Below, in pieces: positions 55,489 to 63,980 of a stretch of 64,000 nucleotides of DNA (positions are counted from its first letter, which is position 1; the number at the start of each line of letters is the position of its first letter). Under the pieces are notes generated by a model that had not been told where the DNA came from, did no database searches, and worked only from the letters and a program-made list of their open reading frames with translations. This DNA is from Hyphococcus sp. (lineage in GTDB: Bacteria > Pseudomonadota > Alphaproteobacteria > Caulobacterales > Parvularculaceae): assembly GCA_028289605.1 (NCBI GenBank), contig JANQON010000001.1, positions 248,001 through 312,000 on the forward strand. Reading direction: 5' to 3'. The translations under genes were made by a program, and so were the position numbers.

Positions 55489-55814
55489 TACGCGCTCTCC
55501 TTTACGACATAGGGGCCGCACAGACGCCGGTCGCCCTGGCAGCAGTCGGCCAACAGAAAATCGATGACTTCTCGGACGCCGCCATAATCGGCGGCGTAGA
55601 TGATCCGTCTTCCTTCGCGCCGGGACTGAATGAGGCCTGCGCGCTCTAATTCCTTGAGGTGAAACGACATGGTCGGCGCCGGCGCGCCAAGGGCTTGGGC
55701 CAGCGCCCCTGCGGGTTTTCCGCCCGGGCCGGCGACAATCAGCTCTTTCAGGACGCCAAGGCGCGAGGGTTGCGAGAGGGCGGCGAAAGCGGCGCATGCG
55801 GCGTTAATTTCCAT
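55488..55814 (-). CDS. arsR: ArsR-type arsenic repressor
   Basis: From ATG 55814 the product is 108 residues; ATG 55814 is preferred over an upstream in-frame start at 55850 because the promoter lies between. The winged helix has SQPSRLGVLKELI, KPAGALAQALG and MSFHLKELERAGLI. A C-terminal CCQGDRRLCG cluster gives the three cysteines that probably bind arsenite. It is the first gene of the operon and presumably represses it. The tail cysteines distinguish it from the ArsR at 48714. Confidence 0.94.
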   Translation of the reverse strand: MEINAACAAFAALSQPSRLGVLKELIVAGPGGKPAGALAQALGAPAPTMSFHLKELERAGLIQSRREGRRIIYAADYGGVREVIDFLLADCCQGDRRLCGPYVVKESA

Positions 55815-55836
55815 ATTTTGATAATTATAAAAATAT
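55813..55836. promoter_or_regulatory. Candidate ArsR operator
   Basis: An inverted repeat ATATTTT (55813-55819) and AAAATAT (55830-55836) overlaps the -10 box and start codon of arsR. This is a plausible autorepression site by position and symmetry; no binding evidence exists. Confidence 0.45.
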
Positions 55837-55850
55837 AAAAGCGATGTCAA
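55824..55850 (-). promoter_or_regulatory. Sigma-70 promoter of the arsenic operon
   Basis: TTGACA at 55845-55850 and TATAAT at 55824-55829 (minus strand) have a 15-base spacer. The -10 box ends 9 bases before ATG 55814 and no ribosome site is seen, so the message would be nearly leaderless. Confidence 0.7.
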
Positions 55851-55976
55851 GAGCGCAATTTTTCTTTTCGTCCGAAAATCCGCTTTTTGCTCAAAATTAA
55901 CCGGCTTTGTTTCCGGCTCGTTAGCACTTGCTCCCGTATCCTTATTTGAGGAGTACGACCCAAAAGGGGTGAGGGA

Positions 55977-56576
55977 ATGCGCGTTGTTGTTGCGTTAGTG
56001 ATCTTGGCGTTCATGGCCGTTTCGCCTGCGAAAGCGGCGACGTCGGTCTATGTGGACTCGTCCGATCCCGCCTATGCCGGCTTCCCGTCGGCGGTGAATT
56101 CGAATTCCTCGCTCGGCGCGCCGAACGGGATTTCCGCTTTTGTGCCGCTCGGCGGTTTCATCGCCTATCTGGTCAATCCGACATTTACCGACGTCAATAT
56201 TGATATCGAGTTTCTCGGCGTCACCGGCGCCGGGACGTTGCGTTTGTATGTTGGCCAGACCAACGGCGGCACGGGCTTTACAGCCCTGAGCAGCACCTTC
56301 TTCACGGTCACCAACGGCTTCAACAACCTGTCCTCGGCGGCGTTGACGTCTTATTGCGTCGGCCTCGGCGGTTGCGACACGTTTGTCGTACAGGCGTGGA
56401 CCGGTACGACCTTTGATATCGACAGTGTCCGTATTCTCGGCGTCAACCCGGAGCCGTCGACCTGGGCGCTCATGATCCTGGCGTTTATCGGCCTTGCATG
56501 GCGAATGAAGGCCTTGCGCGCGTCCGGCTGGGCGCCGGCCCGGCGCTCTTGCGAGGTCGCGCCCGCCTTTGCTTAA
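55977..56576 (+). CDS. PEPxxWA-CTERM sorting-signal protein (second exosortase substrate)
   Basis: The 199-residue product starts at ATG 55977 after AGGGG and has a signal peptide (cut near residue 20, AKAA). The mature part is Asn/Gly/Ser/Thr-rich and beta-like, with one cysteine pair (Cys127 and Cys133). The sorting signal is PEPSTWAL at 158-165, a hydrophobic stretch to about 174 and RMKALRAS; 16 further residues follow. It is 38 kb from the exosortase, which presumably cuts it. No domain is recognised. Confidence 0.88.
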   Translation: MRVVVALVILAFMAVSPAKAATSVYVDSSDPAYAGFPSAVNSNSSLGAPNGISAFVPLGGFIAYLVNPTFTDVNIDIEFLGVTGAGTLRLYVGQTNGGTGFTALSSTFFTVTNGFNNLSSAALTSYCVGLGGCDTFVVQAWTGTTFDIDSVRILGVNPEPSTWALMILAFIGLAWRMKALRASGWAPARRSCEVAPAFA

Positions 56577-56634
56577 ACCGCGAACGACGCTAACCGGCGG
56601 CTAGTCTTTCACGTCCGCAGGTTCGCCGGTTCAC

Positions 56635-57345
56635 ATGCCGCACAAAACGCTGAACGCTGAAAAGGTGATCGCAACGATCGACAAGCTCGTGCTGCGCGTC
56701 GACGAGCGGTTTCCGTCAAGCGGGCTTAGCCAGGTGGCCCGGGAACTGGCGGCGACGGCGCGGCGCTGCGCGGCGGAATCCGATCGTCTGCGCCAGCCGA
56801 TCGCGCCGATCCGCATTACCGTCTACACCATCTGGGCGTCCGGCACGGCGGCGTTTCTATGGATCGCTGGAACCCTTCACTACGATGCGGTGGAGTTTGA
56901 AGCCGCGAGCCTGGTGCAGGTCCTGGAGCCGGCCATGAACCTTGCGGTCCTGGTCGGCATCGGCGTTTTGACCCTCGGGCGCCTGGAAGAGCACTGGAAA
57001 CGGCGCAAAGCGCTCGACTATCTCCATGAGCTGCGCTCCATCGCCCATGTGGTCGACATGCATCAGCTGACCAAAGACCCCTATCGCAGCGCGCTGCCGC
57101 GCACGGCGTCTTCGCCGGGCGAAACCCTCACGGGACCCTTGCTGGAACGCTATCTCGATTACTGTTCGGAAATGCTGTCGCTGACGGGAAAGCTTGCGGC
57201 GTTGTTCTCTCAGTCCTGCCGCGATGCGGAAGTGTCGGCCGGCGCCAGCGACGTCGAACACCTTGCAACAGCGATGTCGCGAAAAATCTGGCAAAAGATC
57301 ATGGCGTTTTCGCGCTACGAGCAGGCGAGCGAGAACCGTCTTTAG
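56635..57345 (+). CDS. Conserved two-helix membrane protein of unknown function
   Basis: The 236-residue protein opens MPHKTLNAEKVIATIDKLVL, has two predicted membrane helices near residues 63-82 and 100-118, a basic segment EEHWKRRKALDYLHELRSIA that resembles a linker, and a long helical C-terminus with DPYRSALPRTASS near 145. Repeated helices suggest a signalling-like or scaffold role, but I recognise no family. Its stop abuts the stop of the small gene on the opposite strand. Confidence 0.75.
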   Translation: MPHKTLNAEKVIATIDKLVLRVDERFPSSGLSQVARELAATARRCAAESDRLRQPIAPIRITVYTIWASGTAAFLWIAGTLHYDAVEFEAASLVQVLEPAMNLAVLVGIGVLTLGRLEEHWKRRKALDYLHELRSIAHVVDMHQLTKDPYRSALPRTASSPGETLTGPLLERYLDYCSEMLSLTGKLAALFSQSCRDAEVSAGASDVEHLATAMSRKIWQKIMAFSRYEQASENRL

Positions 57346-57495
57346 TCAGCGGTTTTTCTTTTCGACCCAGATCAGCGTGTCTCCGGCGCCGGCGATGATA
57401 AAGCCGGCGAGCGCTGCGTGCAGAGCGCTCTGAAACAACGCCAGCGCAAGGCCGAAAACGGCTGCAAACAGCGCGAGGTCCAACACATATCGCAT
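57346..57495 (-). CDS. 49-residue single-helix membrane protein
   Basis: ATG 57495 follows a perfect AGGAGG six bases upstream, and TGA closes the frame at 57346-57348. The product has one long hydrophobic helix (residues 4-38, LALFAAVFGLALALF onward) and a short basic tail ending VEKKNR. Base composition and the ribosome site support a real gene even though it is short. Convergent with the protein at 56635; no known family. Confidence 0.7.
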   Translation of the reverse strand: MRYVLDLALFAAVFGLALALFQSALHAALAGFIIAGAGDTLIWVEKKNR

Positions 57496-57635
57496 CGGCG
57501 CCTCCTATCTCAGAGGGCGCAAATGATACCACGCAATGGGCGTGCAAACGTTAATTCAGTTAATGCAATCGAATCGTATGCAGACGGTTTTACGGCGATT
57601 TAGTTTGTGTGCGGCGCAGCAAAAAATTGTATCAA

Positions 57636-58466
57636 CTACTCAGCCGCGACTTTCGTCGGCGCCGCTTTTTCCGGGCGGTTGACCATCATCTTCTTGATTT
57701 CGGCGATCGCCTTTGCCGGATTGAGGTGCTTCGGACAGACCTGCGCGCAATTCATGATCGTATGGCAGCGATAAAGCTTGAATTCGTCCTCAAGCTTGTC
57801 GAGGCGTTCATTGGTCAGGGTGTCGCGGCTGTCGGCGAGCCAACGATAGGCCTGAAGCAGCGCCGCCGGACCGAGATATTCTTCTTCGCCGCCTTCTTTT
57901 TCGCCGTTCCACCAATAAGACGGACAGGACGTCGAACAGCACGCGCAAAGAATGCACTCATAAAGGCCGTCCAACTGGGCGCGCTGGTCCTGGCTCTGGC
58001 GCCATTCCTTTTCGGGCTCGTTTTCTTTCGCCTGCAGGAAAGGCTCGATATAGGCGTGCTGTTTGTAGAAGTTCGTAAGGTCCGTGATCAGATCTCGCAC
58101 GACCGGCTGGTGCGGCAGCGGATAGACGGTCACCGCGCCGCCGCCCAACTCGTCCATGGACTTGGTGCAGGCCAGCGTATTGGCGCCGTTGATATTGAAC
58201 GCGCATGACCCGCACACGCCCTCGCGGCAGGACCGGCGAAAGGCCAGCGTCGGATCCATTTCGTTTTTGATTTTGATGAGGCCGTCGAGCACCATCGAGA
58301 CGTCCGACACATCGACCTTGTAAGTGTCGATGCGCGGGTTTTCGTCAGTCGCAGGATCATAGCGATAGACCTTAAACGTGCGAACTTTCTTCGCGCCTTT
58401 CGGGGCGGGAAAAGTCTTCCCCGATTTTGCGACTTTCGAGTTCTTCGGCAGCGTCAATTGAACCAT
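57636..58466 (-). CDS. sdhB: Succinate dehydrogenase iron-sulfur subunit
   Basis: SdhB carries electrons from SdhA flavin to the quinone site. The 276-residue protein has the [2Fe-2S] cluster ([12 protein letters not shown]), the [4Fe-4S] cluster ([13 protein letters not shown]) and the [3Fe-4S] cluster ([13 protein letters not shown]), all complete. The N-terminus is longer than usual and lysine-rich. No sdhA, sdhC or sdhD lies beside it: upstream are 194 non-coding bases and then an unrelated isomerase. It probably has its own promoter in that gap. Confidence 0.96.
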   Translation of the reverse strand: MVQLTLPKNSKVAKSGKTFPAPKGAKKVRTFKVYRYDPATDENPRIDTYKVDVSDVSMVLDGLIKIKNEMDPTLAFRRSCREGVCGSCAFNINGANTLACTKSMDELGGGAVTVYPLPHQPVVRDLITDLTNFYKQHAYIEPFLQAKENEPEKEWRQSQDQRAQLDGLYECILCACCSTSCPSYWWNGEKEGGEEEYLGPAALLQAYRWLADSRDTLTNERLDKLEDEFKLYRCHTIMNCAQVCPKHLNPAKAIAEIKKMMVNRPEKAAPTKVAAE

Positions 58467-58549
58467 CGAATGCGGTCTTTCCTTGGCTTTAGATCCCTGA
58501 AGATTTTACGTGCGCCGCCGCCGAGCGGATGACGGCTCACGTCGTATAA

Positions 58550-58589
58550 CCCTCCGACCCTCTGTGCAAATATATCAGGCGTCGGAGGG
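58550..58589. repeat. 9-bp inverted repeat between sdhB and the dienoyl-CoA isomerase
   Basis: CCCTCCGAC at 58550-58558 pairs with GTCGGAGGG at 58581-58589 with 22 bases between them. It lies 72 bases downstream of the isomerase stop and 84 bases upstream of the sdhB start. It may be a terminator without a T-run or part of the sdhB leader. Confidence 0.55.
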
Positions 58590-58660
58590 CTGAAAAGGTG
58601 ATCCCGGCGCGCCGCTGTCACAATTTGCTGTGAAACACTGTCGCGGCCGAAAACCGGCAG

Positions 58661-59497
58661 TCACAGCCCCTTCTTCACCGGCAGCAGATCGTCGAAGACG
58701 GGCGCGCGCTTTTCCATTTTGGCCATATAGCTCTGCTGAATGTCCTCGCCGCGCAGCATGGCGGCGTTCCAGACGCCGATATAGTCGAGGGCGTCAGCGG
58801 TCGAATGGTCGCGGGCGTAGTTCGCCATGCGCTTGGCGCCGGCGACGGCGAGCGGGGAATGAGCGGCGATTTTTGCGGCGATGTCCAATACGCCGCCGAG
58901 CAACGCCTTGTGGTCCGGGAACACCTCGTTGACGAGGCCGATGTCTCTGGCCTTCGCCGCCGGCAGACGCTCAGCCGTATAGGCGATTTGGCGGGCCCAG
59001 CCCTCCGGGATCAATTTGACCAGCCTGGGAAACGTTCCGACGTCGGCGGTCATCCCGATCGCGGTCTCTTGCACGCAAAAAAACGCGTCCTCAGAGGCGT
59101 ATCGGCAGTCGCAGGCGGTAACCAGATCGACCCCGCCGCCGATGACGCCACCCTGACATGCGGCGAGCACCGGCTGGCGCGCATTCTCCAGCGCTGAAAA
59201 GGCGTCCTGAAGCGATTTCACATGGTGGCGAAACCACTCGGCCTGGATCTCGCGGTTATCGCTGTCGGCGTCGAGGCCGCCCTCCATGAAAACAGAAATG
59301 TCCATGCCGGAGGTGAAGTGCTTTCCCTCCGCAGACAGAACAATTACGCGCGCCCTGGCGTTGTCGGAGATGTCGTTCACCGCTTCCGGCAGTTCGCGCC
59401 AGAAATCCGCATTCATGGAATTGGCTTTCTCAGGCCGCGAAAAGCGCACATGCGCGACCCCTTCGGCGATGTCGAGCGTAAAGGACGCGTAAGTCAT
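58661..59497 (-). CDS. Crotonase-family delta3,5-delta2,4-dienoyl-CoA isomerase homologue
   Basis: The 278-residue crotonase has the three acidic residues of eukaryotic dienoyl-CoA isomerase at matching spacing: Asp124 (GGVDLVTACD), Glu144 (VQETAIG) and Asp152 (ADVGTFPRL), and HFTSGMDISVF for the oxyanion region. The enzyme would handle odd-position double bonds during beta-oxidation. This identity is by residue match to family knowledge; a general enoyl-CoA hydratase cannot be fully excluded. It is upstream of sdhB on the same strand. Confidence 0.88.
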   Translation of the reverse strand: MTYASFTLDIAEGVAHVRFSRPEKANSMNADFWRELPEAVNDISDNARARVIVLSAEGKHFTSGMDISVFMEGGLDADSDNREIQAEWFRHHVKSLQDAFSALENARQPVLAACQGGVIGGGVDLVTACDCRYASEDAFFCVQETAIGMTADVGTFPRLVKLIPEGWARQIAYTAERLPAAKARDIGLVNEVFPDHKALLGGVLDIAAKIAAHSPLAVAGAKRMANYARDHSTADALDYIGVWNAAMLRGEDIQQSYMAKMEKRAPVFDDLLPVKKGL

Positions 59498-59660
59498 GAA
59501 CAGGGCTCCAGTTTTTCAAAAATCGGGGGTCGGCGATGAAGAATAATTCATGCTAGCATAGGCAAACGCGTCGCGAACGGTTGTAGGACAGTTAACCGGG
59601 GCGAAAAGCTCTGGCGCCGTTTGTGCTTCGCATGTGGCGTAAGGGTAGGGTTATGACGGC

Positions 59661-60734
59661 ATGTCGCAGGAAAAAACAGCGGAAATCATTGATTTAAGCG
59701 CGTCGCGGGCGGCCGCGGCGAGCGACGGGGCGGGGGCGTTTCTGGCCCAGGCGCGGCACGCCGCCGGCCTGCATGTCGTGGAAGTCGCCGAGGCGACGAA
59801 GATCAAGGCGGCCCATATCGAGGCGATTGAGGTGGGCGACGCCGCCGCGCTGCCGGCGACGCCTTATGCAGTGGGGTTCGTGAAGGTCTACGCCGCCTAC
59901 CTGGGCCTTGACGGCGATGCGGTCGCCGCTGACTTCAAAAAAGAACTTATCGCCGCGCGTCCGCCGGCCGAAGAGCCGTCGCCCGCGGCGATGCCGGTGC
60001 GCGACGTTGGCGACAGCGTGAAGCTCGTTTCGCTTCTCGGTATTTTGATGGTCGCCATTTTCGCCATCTGGATCGGGGTTCAGATCGCCGGAAAATCCGA
60101 ACGCACAACGTCGGCGGATGACGCAGCGCCGAGAGTCACGGTCGCCGACCGCCGCGCAGAAGCGCCGCGCCCGCGGCGCTTTTCGCCGGCGGAGTATGAA
60201 GTGACGCCGATCCCGCCTGTGGGCGGCGCGCCTGAAGAGCAGGTAACCGCCCAGGATGAAAACGCCGTTGCGGCGTCGGAACAACCCGCACAGGACGAGA
60301 ATGCTGCGCCGAGCGTCGCGCCGGCGTCCGCCGACCCTGCGCCGGTGTTGGCCCCTGTCGTCGCGCCGGTGGAGCCGGAAACGGTGACGCAGCCTGCGGT
60401 CTCTTCGCCCGCGCCGGCGACGCCTTTTCAACGTCAGCCGGCGCCGGCCGAACCCGATCCGGTGATCGTCGATGCGCGACTTGTCCGGTCGATCGGTCCG
60501 GAATATCCCGGGCGCTGCGTACGCGGCGCCGAGCCTCTCGAGACCGTTTCTGTCATATTCGATGTCAACGCCAACGGTCGCCCCGCCAATGCGCGCGTCA
60601 CCTCGTCGACGAATTCATGCTTCGAAGATGCGGCTGTCGCAGCGATCGCAAAATGGCGTTTCGATCCGCGCACGGTCGACGGCGCGCCGCGGCCGCAACC
60701 CGGTGTCGAGGCGACATTGAATTTCAGGCAATAA
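59661..60734 (+). CDS. RodZ-like HTH / TonB C-terminal domain fusion
   Basis: The 357-residue protein has a cytoplasmic HTH_25-type helix-turn-helix (residues 25-90, LAQARHAAGLHVVEVAEATKI and YAVGFVKVYAAYLGLD). One membrane helix follows at 120-142, then a long Pro/Ala/Glu-rich periplasmic linker (145-270) and a TonB C-terminal domain at the end (VRSIGPEYPGRC, VSVIFDVNANGRPANARV, FEDAAVAAIAKWRFDP). RodZ shapes the cytoskeleton and TonB energises outer-membrane transport; a protein joining both modules is uncommon. The start has AGGGTAGGG about 12 bases upstream. Confidence 0.85.
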   Translation: MSQEKTAEIIDLSASRAAAASDGAGAFLAQARHAAGLHVVEVAEATKIKAAHIEAIEVGDAAALPATPYAVGFVKVYAAYLGLDGDAVAADFKKELIAARPPAEEPSPAAMPVRDVGDSVKLVSLLGILMVAIFAIWIGVQIAGKSERTTSADDAAPRVTVADRRAEAPRPRRFSPAEYEVTPIPPVGGAPEEQVTAQDENAVAASEQPAQDENAAPSVAPASADPAPVLAPVVAPVEPETVTQPAVSSPAPATPFQRQPAPAEPDPVIVDARLVRSIGPEYPGRCVRGAEPLETVSVIFDVNANGRPANARVTSSTNSCFEDAAVAAIAKWRFDPRTVDGAPRPQPGVEATLNFRQ

Positions 60735-60737
60735 GAT

Positions 60738-61430
60738 TTAGTTTGCGCTCGTCCTGAGGCGAATGGCGGCGAGTGTTTGCCCAAGCCGTTCGCCGTCGAT
60801 CTCGTCGCCATGGCGTTCGGCGATCAGGCCCAGCTCTTGCGCCTGTGTTTCATAAAAAGACCAGGGCTGACGAAACGCCGTGCCGTTAAACTCGCCTTCG
60901 CCCTCGAGAAAGGTGAACAGGAAAACGCCTTCGGGAGAAAGCGCGTCCTTCAAGTGCGACATGCACTCCGCGATCATTTCCCGGCGCAGGTGTGAAAACA
61001 CCGAACCGGCGAAAATATAGTCAAACCGTCCGTCTACAAACGAAAAGTCAAGCTCCCCTTTCGTCTTGATCAGCCGGGGACGCTTGGATTCAAGCCCGTC
61101 TTCAGCGACAACATCCCGCGCTGCATTGAGGAGATTGCCCGCCATGTCCGCGCCGACATAGCGGCCGTCGTCGAGATAGGCGATGACGTGGCGGCCGACA
61201 CGCAGCGATCCGCAACCAAAATCGAGAAAGGCGTGTCCAGGCTGCAGGCCCTGCGCGCGCAACGCAGAGAACAGGAGCGCGCCGACTTCATCCCAGCGCC
61301 CGCCGACGGCGGCGCTTCGGTCGATGGCGGCGTGCACGTTCGACCCCAGGGTGTAGGCGCGCAGATAGAGCTTGTCCGGAAACAGCGGATAAAGAACGCT
61401 GGCGGTGCGACGAATGGCGGTGAGGATCAC
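60738..61430 (-). CDS. Class I SAM-dependent methyltransferase
   Basis: The 230-residue protein shows the SAM-binding motif FLDFGCGSLRVGRHV near residue 68, motif II-like YVGADMAGNLL and FDYIFAGSVFSHL near 135, with FLFTFLEGEGEF near 170. It would methylate a small molecule or lipid. The N-terminal 40 residues are basic-hydrophobic. It is convergent with the RodZ-TonB gene (stops 3 bases apart). The substrate is unknown. Confidence 0.88.
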   Translation of the reverse strand: MILTAIRRTASVLYPLFPDKLYLRAYTLGSNVHAAIDRSAAVGGRWDEVGALLFSALRAQGLQPGHAFLDFGCGSLRVGRHVIAYLDDGRYVGADMAGNLLNAARDVVAEDGLESKRPRLIKTKGELDFSFVDGRFDYIFAGSVFSHLRREMIAECMSHLKDALSPEGVFLFTFLEGEGEFNGTAFRQPWSFYETQAQELGLIAERHGDEIDGERLGQTLAAIRLRTSAN

Positions 61431-61537
61431 GAGGAGCCGTCCTTTTTTGGATTCCGGCCGCCAGCATTCCCGAGCATTGTTACTGAATCGTCAATAAACC
61501 GGGGTCGGGGCGAGCGCGTCCGCTCTCGAACGCCAGC

Positions 61538-62782
61538 CTATTGCGACGTCAGCGCGCGAAAATCCGCGCCCGTCGGGTCCTGGAAGACGCGCAGGTCGAA
61601 TTCCGGCGCCGCGGCGAAGATATGATCAAAGATGTCCGCCTGTATGCCTTCGTAGTTGATCCAGTTGGTGTCGTTCGTGAAGACGTAAAGCTCAATCGGC
61701 AACCCGTGTTCGGTAGACTGCAGTTGCCGAACGAGAAGCGTCAGCGACTTCGATATTTTCGGGTGGTTTTTCAAATAGGCTTCGATATAGGCGCGGAAGG
61801 TGCCGACATTTGTCAGATGTCGACCGTTTACGAGAGAAGACCGGTCAATCCCTTTGGTTTCATTGTATTCGCCGAGCTCGCGCTGTTTTTCTTCCAGGTA
61901 GTCGGAAATATATTGAATCTTCGATACGCGATTCAGCAGCGCATCATCGAGAAACCGGATCGACGACACGTCAATGAAAATCGATCGCTTGATCCGCCGC
62001 CCGCCGGTTTCGGTCATCCCGCGCCAGTTTTTAAAGCTTTCATTGATCAGCGCCTGGGTCGGCAGGGTGGTGATGGTTTTATCGAAGTTGCGCACCTTTA
62101 CCGTCGTCAGCGCGATTTCCATTACGTCGCCGTCGACGCCGTAGCTCGGGAGTTCAATCCAGTCCCCGACCGCGACCATGCGGTTGGCGGAAAGCTGGAT
62201 GCCGGAGACGAGGCCGAGAATCAGATCCTTGAAAACGAACATCAAGACTGCGGCCAGCGCGCTCAGTCCTGCGATGAAGGTCATGGGCGAGCGGTCGAGC
62301 AGCACCGAAATCGCAGAAATAAACGCCAGAAAATAGAGAATGAGTTTGGCGACCTGGGCGAAACTCGTAATCGGGAACTGGCGGGATATTGAAAACGTTC
62401 GATAGATCGAAAGGCCCGCATTGATCAGGCCGTCGGCGAACAAAACCCCGACGGCGATCATGTAGACAAGGCAAAGCCGCGTGATGAATCCCGCCAGCGC
62501 CGGGTAAGCCTCAAGCGCGATTGGCGCCAGCGCGTAGATGACCAGCGCCGGCGCAAACTGCGAGAGCCGTTGAAAAACGCCGCGTTCAACCAGAATATCG
62601 TCTCGTGTCGACGGCGTCTGCGCGACAATGCGCTTGAGCGACACGACGATCACGCGGCGCGTGACGGCGTTGGCGAGAAACGCCAGGACGGCGATGCCGA
62701 TCACCGCCGTCGCGACAGCCAGCAGGGTTGCGTAATCGGCGACGACGGGAAATTGCGCGAAGAAATCTTGGATGGCCTGCAT
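61538..62782 (-). CDS. MscS-family miniconductance channel (YbdG-like)
   Basis: The 414-residue protein has several N-terminal helices, the MscS pore helix FVFKDLILGLVSGIQL near residue 182, and the beta-domain opening NRMVAVGDWIELPSYGVDGDVMEI. An insertion with ISDYLEEKQRELGEYNETKGIDRSSLVNGRHLTNVG (split over residues 295-330) is a feature of the YbdG/YnaI-like miniconductance class. It should release small solutes under osmotic stress. It differs in its tail from the MscS at 19328. Confidence 0.92.
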   Translation of the reverse strand: MQAIQDFFAQFPVVADYATLLAVATAVIGIAVLAFLANAVTRRVIVVSLKRIVAQTPSTRDDILVERGVFQRLSQFAPALVIYALAPIALEAYPALAGFITRLCLVYMIAVGVLFADGLINAGLSIYRTFSISRQFPITSFAQVAKLILYFLAFISAISVLLDRSPMTFIAGLSALAAVLMFVFKDLILGLVSGIQLSANRMVAVGDWIELPSYGVDGDVMEIALTTVKVRNFDKTITTLPTQALINESFKNWRGMTETGGRRIKRSIFIDVSSIRFLDDALLNRVSKIQYISDYLEEKQRELGEYNETKGIDRSSLVNGRHLTNVGTFRAYIEAYLKNHPKISKSLTLLVRQLQSTEHGLPIELYVFTNDTNWINYEGIQADIFDHIFAAAPEFDLRVFQDPTGADFRALTSQ

Positions 62783-63008
62783 GAGGTAACGAACCGAGGG
62801 TGAGGGCGCGCGTTACGTCGCCGATTTTAGCGGCTTTGGCAATGGTGAGGGGCGTGACTGCGAAGAAAGAATCGAATGCGCGCACTTATTTCGGCGTGGT
62901 CCGTTTCGTCCGTGCGCGTATGGTCGCCCACGGCGCCGCTCCGTTGATTCCGAGCGGATCCGGACATAGCATCACCGATACGGTTTGAAACGGAGCGGCA
63001 GGTCAGCC

Positions 63009-63980
63009 ATGCGATTACAACGTTATCTTTGGCCGGCGCTGGCCGTTGTTTCGATAACCGCTAGCGGCGCAGCGCTGGCGCAGGCGCCGTCCGCGCTCTT
63101 GGAATCGGAGACGCGTGTTGGGTCGCTCTTCGGCGCGCGGATACATGCAGGCGACGACGCGCCGCTGGCGCTGATCGTTCCCGGATCCGGGCCGACCGAC
63201 CGGGATGGAAATAACCCGGCGGGAATCAACTCCAACACCTACAAGATGCTGGCGACGGAACTCGCCCGGCGCGGCGTATCAACGGTTCGCGTCGACAAAC
63301 GAGGAATGTTTTCCAGCGTCGGCGCCGGCGATCCCAACGCCGTCACCGTCGAGCTCTACGCGCAGGATTACCGAGAATGGGCGGCCGCTCTTTCGCCTGA
63401 GGCGCGTGGAAACTGCATTTATCTGCTTGGTCATTCAGAGGGCGCGTTGATGGTGTCGGCGGCGGCGCGCGTCCAGGACAACATCTGCGGTCTCATTCTC
63501 GTAGCGGGCGCGGGCAGGCCTTTCGGCGATATCCTGCGCGAGCAGCTAAGGGCCAATCCGGCGAATGCGCTCCTGCTTGAAGACGCTTTCGCCGCCATCG
63601 ACAGTCTCGAAGCGGGTGAGACAGTCTCCACGGACGGGATGCATCCGGCCCTTGCGCCGCTCTTTCGCGACGATGTTCAGGGATTTCTGATTTCAATGAT
63701 GGCTGTCGATCCCGCCGCCGTCGCTGCTGCCGCCGGTTTGCCGACTCTCATTCTGCAGGGCGATCGCGACATACAGATATCCGTAGAGGACGCGCAATTA
63801 CTGTCAGACGCCAGCGGCGGCGAGCTTGTCATACTCCAAGGCGTCAATCACATTTTGAAGGAAGCCCCGGCGGATCGGCCCGGCAACCTTCGAACCTATG
63901 GCGATCCGAGCCTGCCGATTGCGCCCGAAGCGGTTGATGCGATTGCGTCGTTCGTCGATAGAATGAGTGCGCGTCAGTAA
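63009..63980 (+). CDS. Secreted alpha/beta hydrolase
   Basis: ATG 63009 starts a 323-residue protein with a signal peptide (cut near residue 24, GAALA). The fold shows IVPGSGPTDRDGN near residue 57 as oxyanion region, VRVDKRGMFSS, nucleophile Ser143 in LGHSEGAL, acid Asp in LQGDRDIQI near 253 and His in GVNHILKEA near 278. The triad is complete. It resembles bacterial acyl-peptide or ester hydrolases; the substrate is unknown. Confidence 0.9.
   Translation: MRLQRYLWPALAVVSITASGAALAQAPSALLESETRVGSLFGARIHAGDDAPLALIVPGSGPTDRDGNNPAGINSNTYKMLATELARRGVSTVRVDKRGMFSSVGAGDPNAVTVELYAQDYREWAAALSPEARGNCIYLLGHSEGALMVSAAARVQDNICGLILVAGAGRPFGDILREQLRANPANALLLEDAFAAIDSLEAGETVSTDGMHPALAPLFRDDVQGFLISMMAVDPAAVAAAAGLPTLILQGDRDIQISVEDAQLLSDASGGELVILQGVNHILKEAPADRPGNLRTYGDPSLPIAPEAVDAIASFVDRMSARQ

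Noticed and set aside
62800-62988. 62-residue frame upstream of the alpha/beta hydrolase
   Set aside because: No ribosome site, no hydrophobic or other pattern, and basic composition; judged non-coding.
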